Source of the DNA: Acidobacteriota bacterium
Lineage (GTDB): Bacteria > Acidobacteriota > Terriglobia > UBA7540
Direction of reading: 5' to 3'
Length of the DNA stretch: 10,256 bases
Assembly: GCA_021827245.1 (NCBI GenBank)
Contig: JAKAWN010000239.1
Coordinates: forward strand, 1-10,256
Shown here: positions 9,592-10,256 of the stretch, piece by piece
Position numbering within the stretch: the stretch's first letter is position 1
Layout of the letters: every line of letters starts with the position of its first letter
Notes under the pieces: generated by a model
What the model was told of the DNA's origin: nothing
The model's database searches: none
What the model saw: the letters and a program-made list of their open reading frames with translations, nothing else
Position numbers and translations under genes: made by a program

Positions 9592-10256
9592 ATGGGATTG
9601 ATTCACGCAGCCTTGCGGCGTCCGCTCACAGTCATCGCGCTGGTGATCGCCGTGGCGTTATGTTCGATTCTGGCGATTCTGCGGATGCGCGCGGACATCT
9701 TCCCGAATCTCAATCTCCCTGTCATCTATGTTGCGCAACCCTACGGCGGGATGAGCCCGGCGCAGATGGAAGGTTATCTGGTCTTTTACTATGAATTTCA
9801 TTTCCTTTATATCAACGGAATTGAAAGCGTCGAGGACAAATCCGTTCAAGGCGCCGGACTGTTGAAGCTCACCTTCCATCCCGGCACGGACATGAGCCAG
9901 GCGTTGGCCCAGACCATCTCTTATGTGAACCGTGCCCACTCATTCATGCCCTACGGCACCGTTCCTCCGTTTGTCATCCGCTTTGACGCCGGTACGGTGC
10001 CGGTGGGCTACCTGGTGTTTTCAAGCAAAACGCGCTCGCTCAGCGAGATTCAGGATTTGGCGTTGAATCGAGTGCGGCCGGTGTTTGCCACCCTGCCGGG
10101 CGTTTCCGCGCCGCCACCTTTCGGCGGCAACCAGCGAACGATCGTGGTGACGGTGAACCCGGACCGCCTGCGCGCTTACAACTTGTCGCCGGATGACGTT
10201 GTCCGCGCTATTAGTGCCGGTAATGCGCTGCAGCCGGCCGGGAACGTTCGCACCGG
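9592..10256 (+). CDS. RND efflux permease, N-terminal part (cut by window edge)
   Basis: The frame begins at ATG 9592, with GGAGG at 9578-9582 inside the end of the TolC-type gene, and stays open to the right edge (221 complete codons of an expected ~1000 or more). Seen: first membrane helix at about 12-30 ([19 protein letters not shown]), then [20 protein letters not shown], the start of the porter domain of AcrB/CzcA-type permeases. Further on come [12 protein letters not shown] (97-108), [15 protein letters not shown] (165-179), [18 protein letters not shown] and [17 protein letters not shown] permeases export substrates using the proton gradient, with an adaptor and a TolC channel. No adaptor is visible in the window. 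Substrate class cannot be read from this part, since the residues that distinguish metal from drug exporters lie in the missing membrane helices. Confidence 0.93.
   Translation, partial: MGLIHAALRRPLTVIALVIAVALCSILAILRMRADIFPNLNLPVIYVAQPYGGMSPAQMEGYLVFYYEFHFLYINGIESVEDKSVQGAGLLKLTFHPGTDMSQALAQTISYVNRAHSFMPYGTVPPFVIRFDAGTVPVGYLVFSSKTRSLSEIQDLALNRVRPVFATLPGVSAPPPFGGNQRTIVVTVNPDRLRAYNLSPDDVVRAISAGNALQPAGNVRT

Overview
The window looks like chromosomal or integrated-element DNA from a Gram-negative, moderately GC-rich bacterium, most probably an Acidobacteriota member. That placement is an inference from gene content: a CBM9/DUF5916 outer-membrane-type protein, the RND subfamily and the intergenic style. 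No 16S or other marker gene is present.

Layout. (1) Positions 1-3659 hold a leftward block of four tightly packed or overlapping genes: a MoxR-like AAA+ ATPase, a VirB1-like lytic transglycosylase, a VirB9/TrbG-like secreted protein and a VirB10/TrbI-like protein that runs off the left edge. The last three together form the signature of a type IV secretion or conjugation apparatus, so this is one edge of such a locus (perhaps an integrative element); the rest lies to the left, outside the window. (2) Positions 3660-4638 are a roughly 980-bp region without a convincing gene, lying between divergent genes. It holds three diverged copies of a ~29-44 bp repeat and many perfect short inverted repeats, including a 10-bp pair that competes with a smaller hairpin. 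(3) Positions 4639-6936 encode a 765-aa exported protein with an N-terminal CBM9-like domain followed by a DUF5916-type, probably beta-barrel, region. (4) After a 215-bp gap with a terminator-like hairpin and a spaced direct repeat, positions 7152-10256 hold a rightward operon: a two-domain ChrB-type protein, a TolC-family outer-membrane factor and the start of an RND efflux permease that runs off the right edge.

Working together. The left block would build part of a cell-envelope-spanning channel: VirB1 opens peptidoglycan, and VirB9 and VirB10 form the core complex. The MoxR ATPase is an unusual lead gene whose role there is unknown. The right block pairs a chromate-resistance-type protein with a tripartite efflux pump instead of the classical ChrA transporter. 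This arrangement is the most interesting functional hypothesis in the window. The periplasmic adaptor of the pump is not visible and may lie further right.
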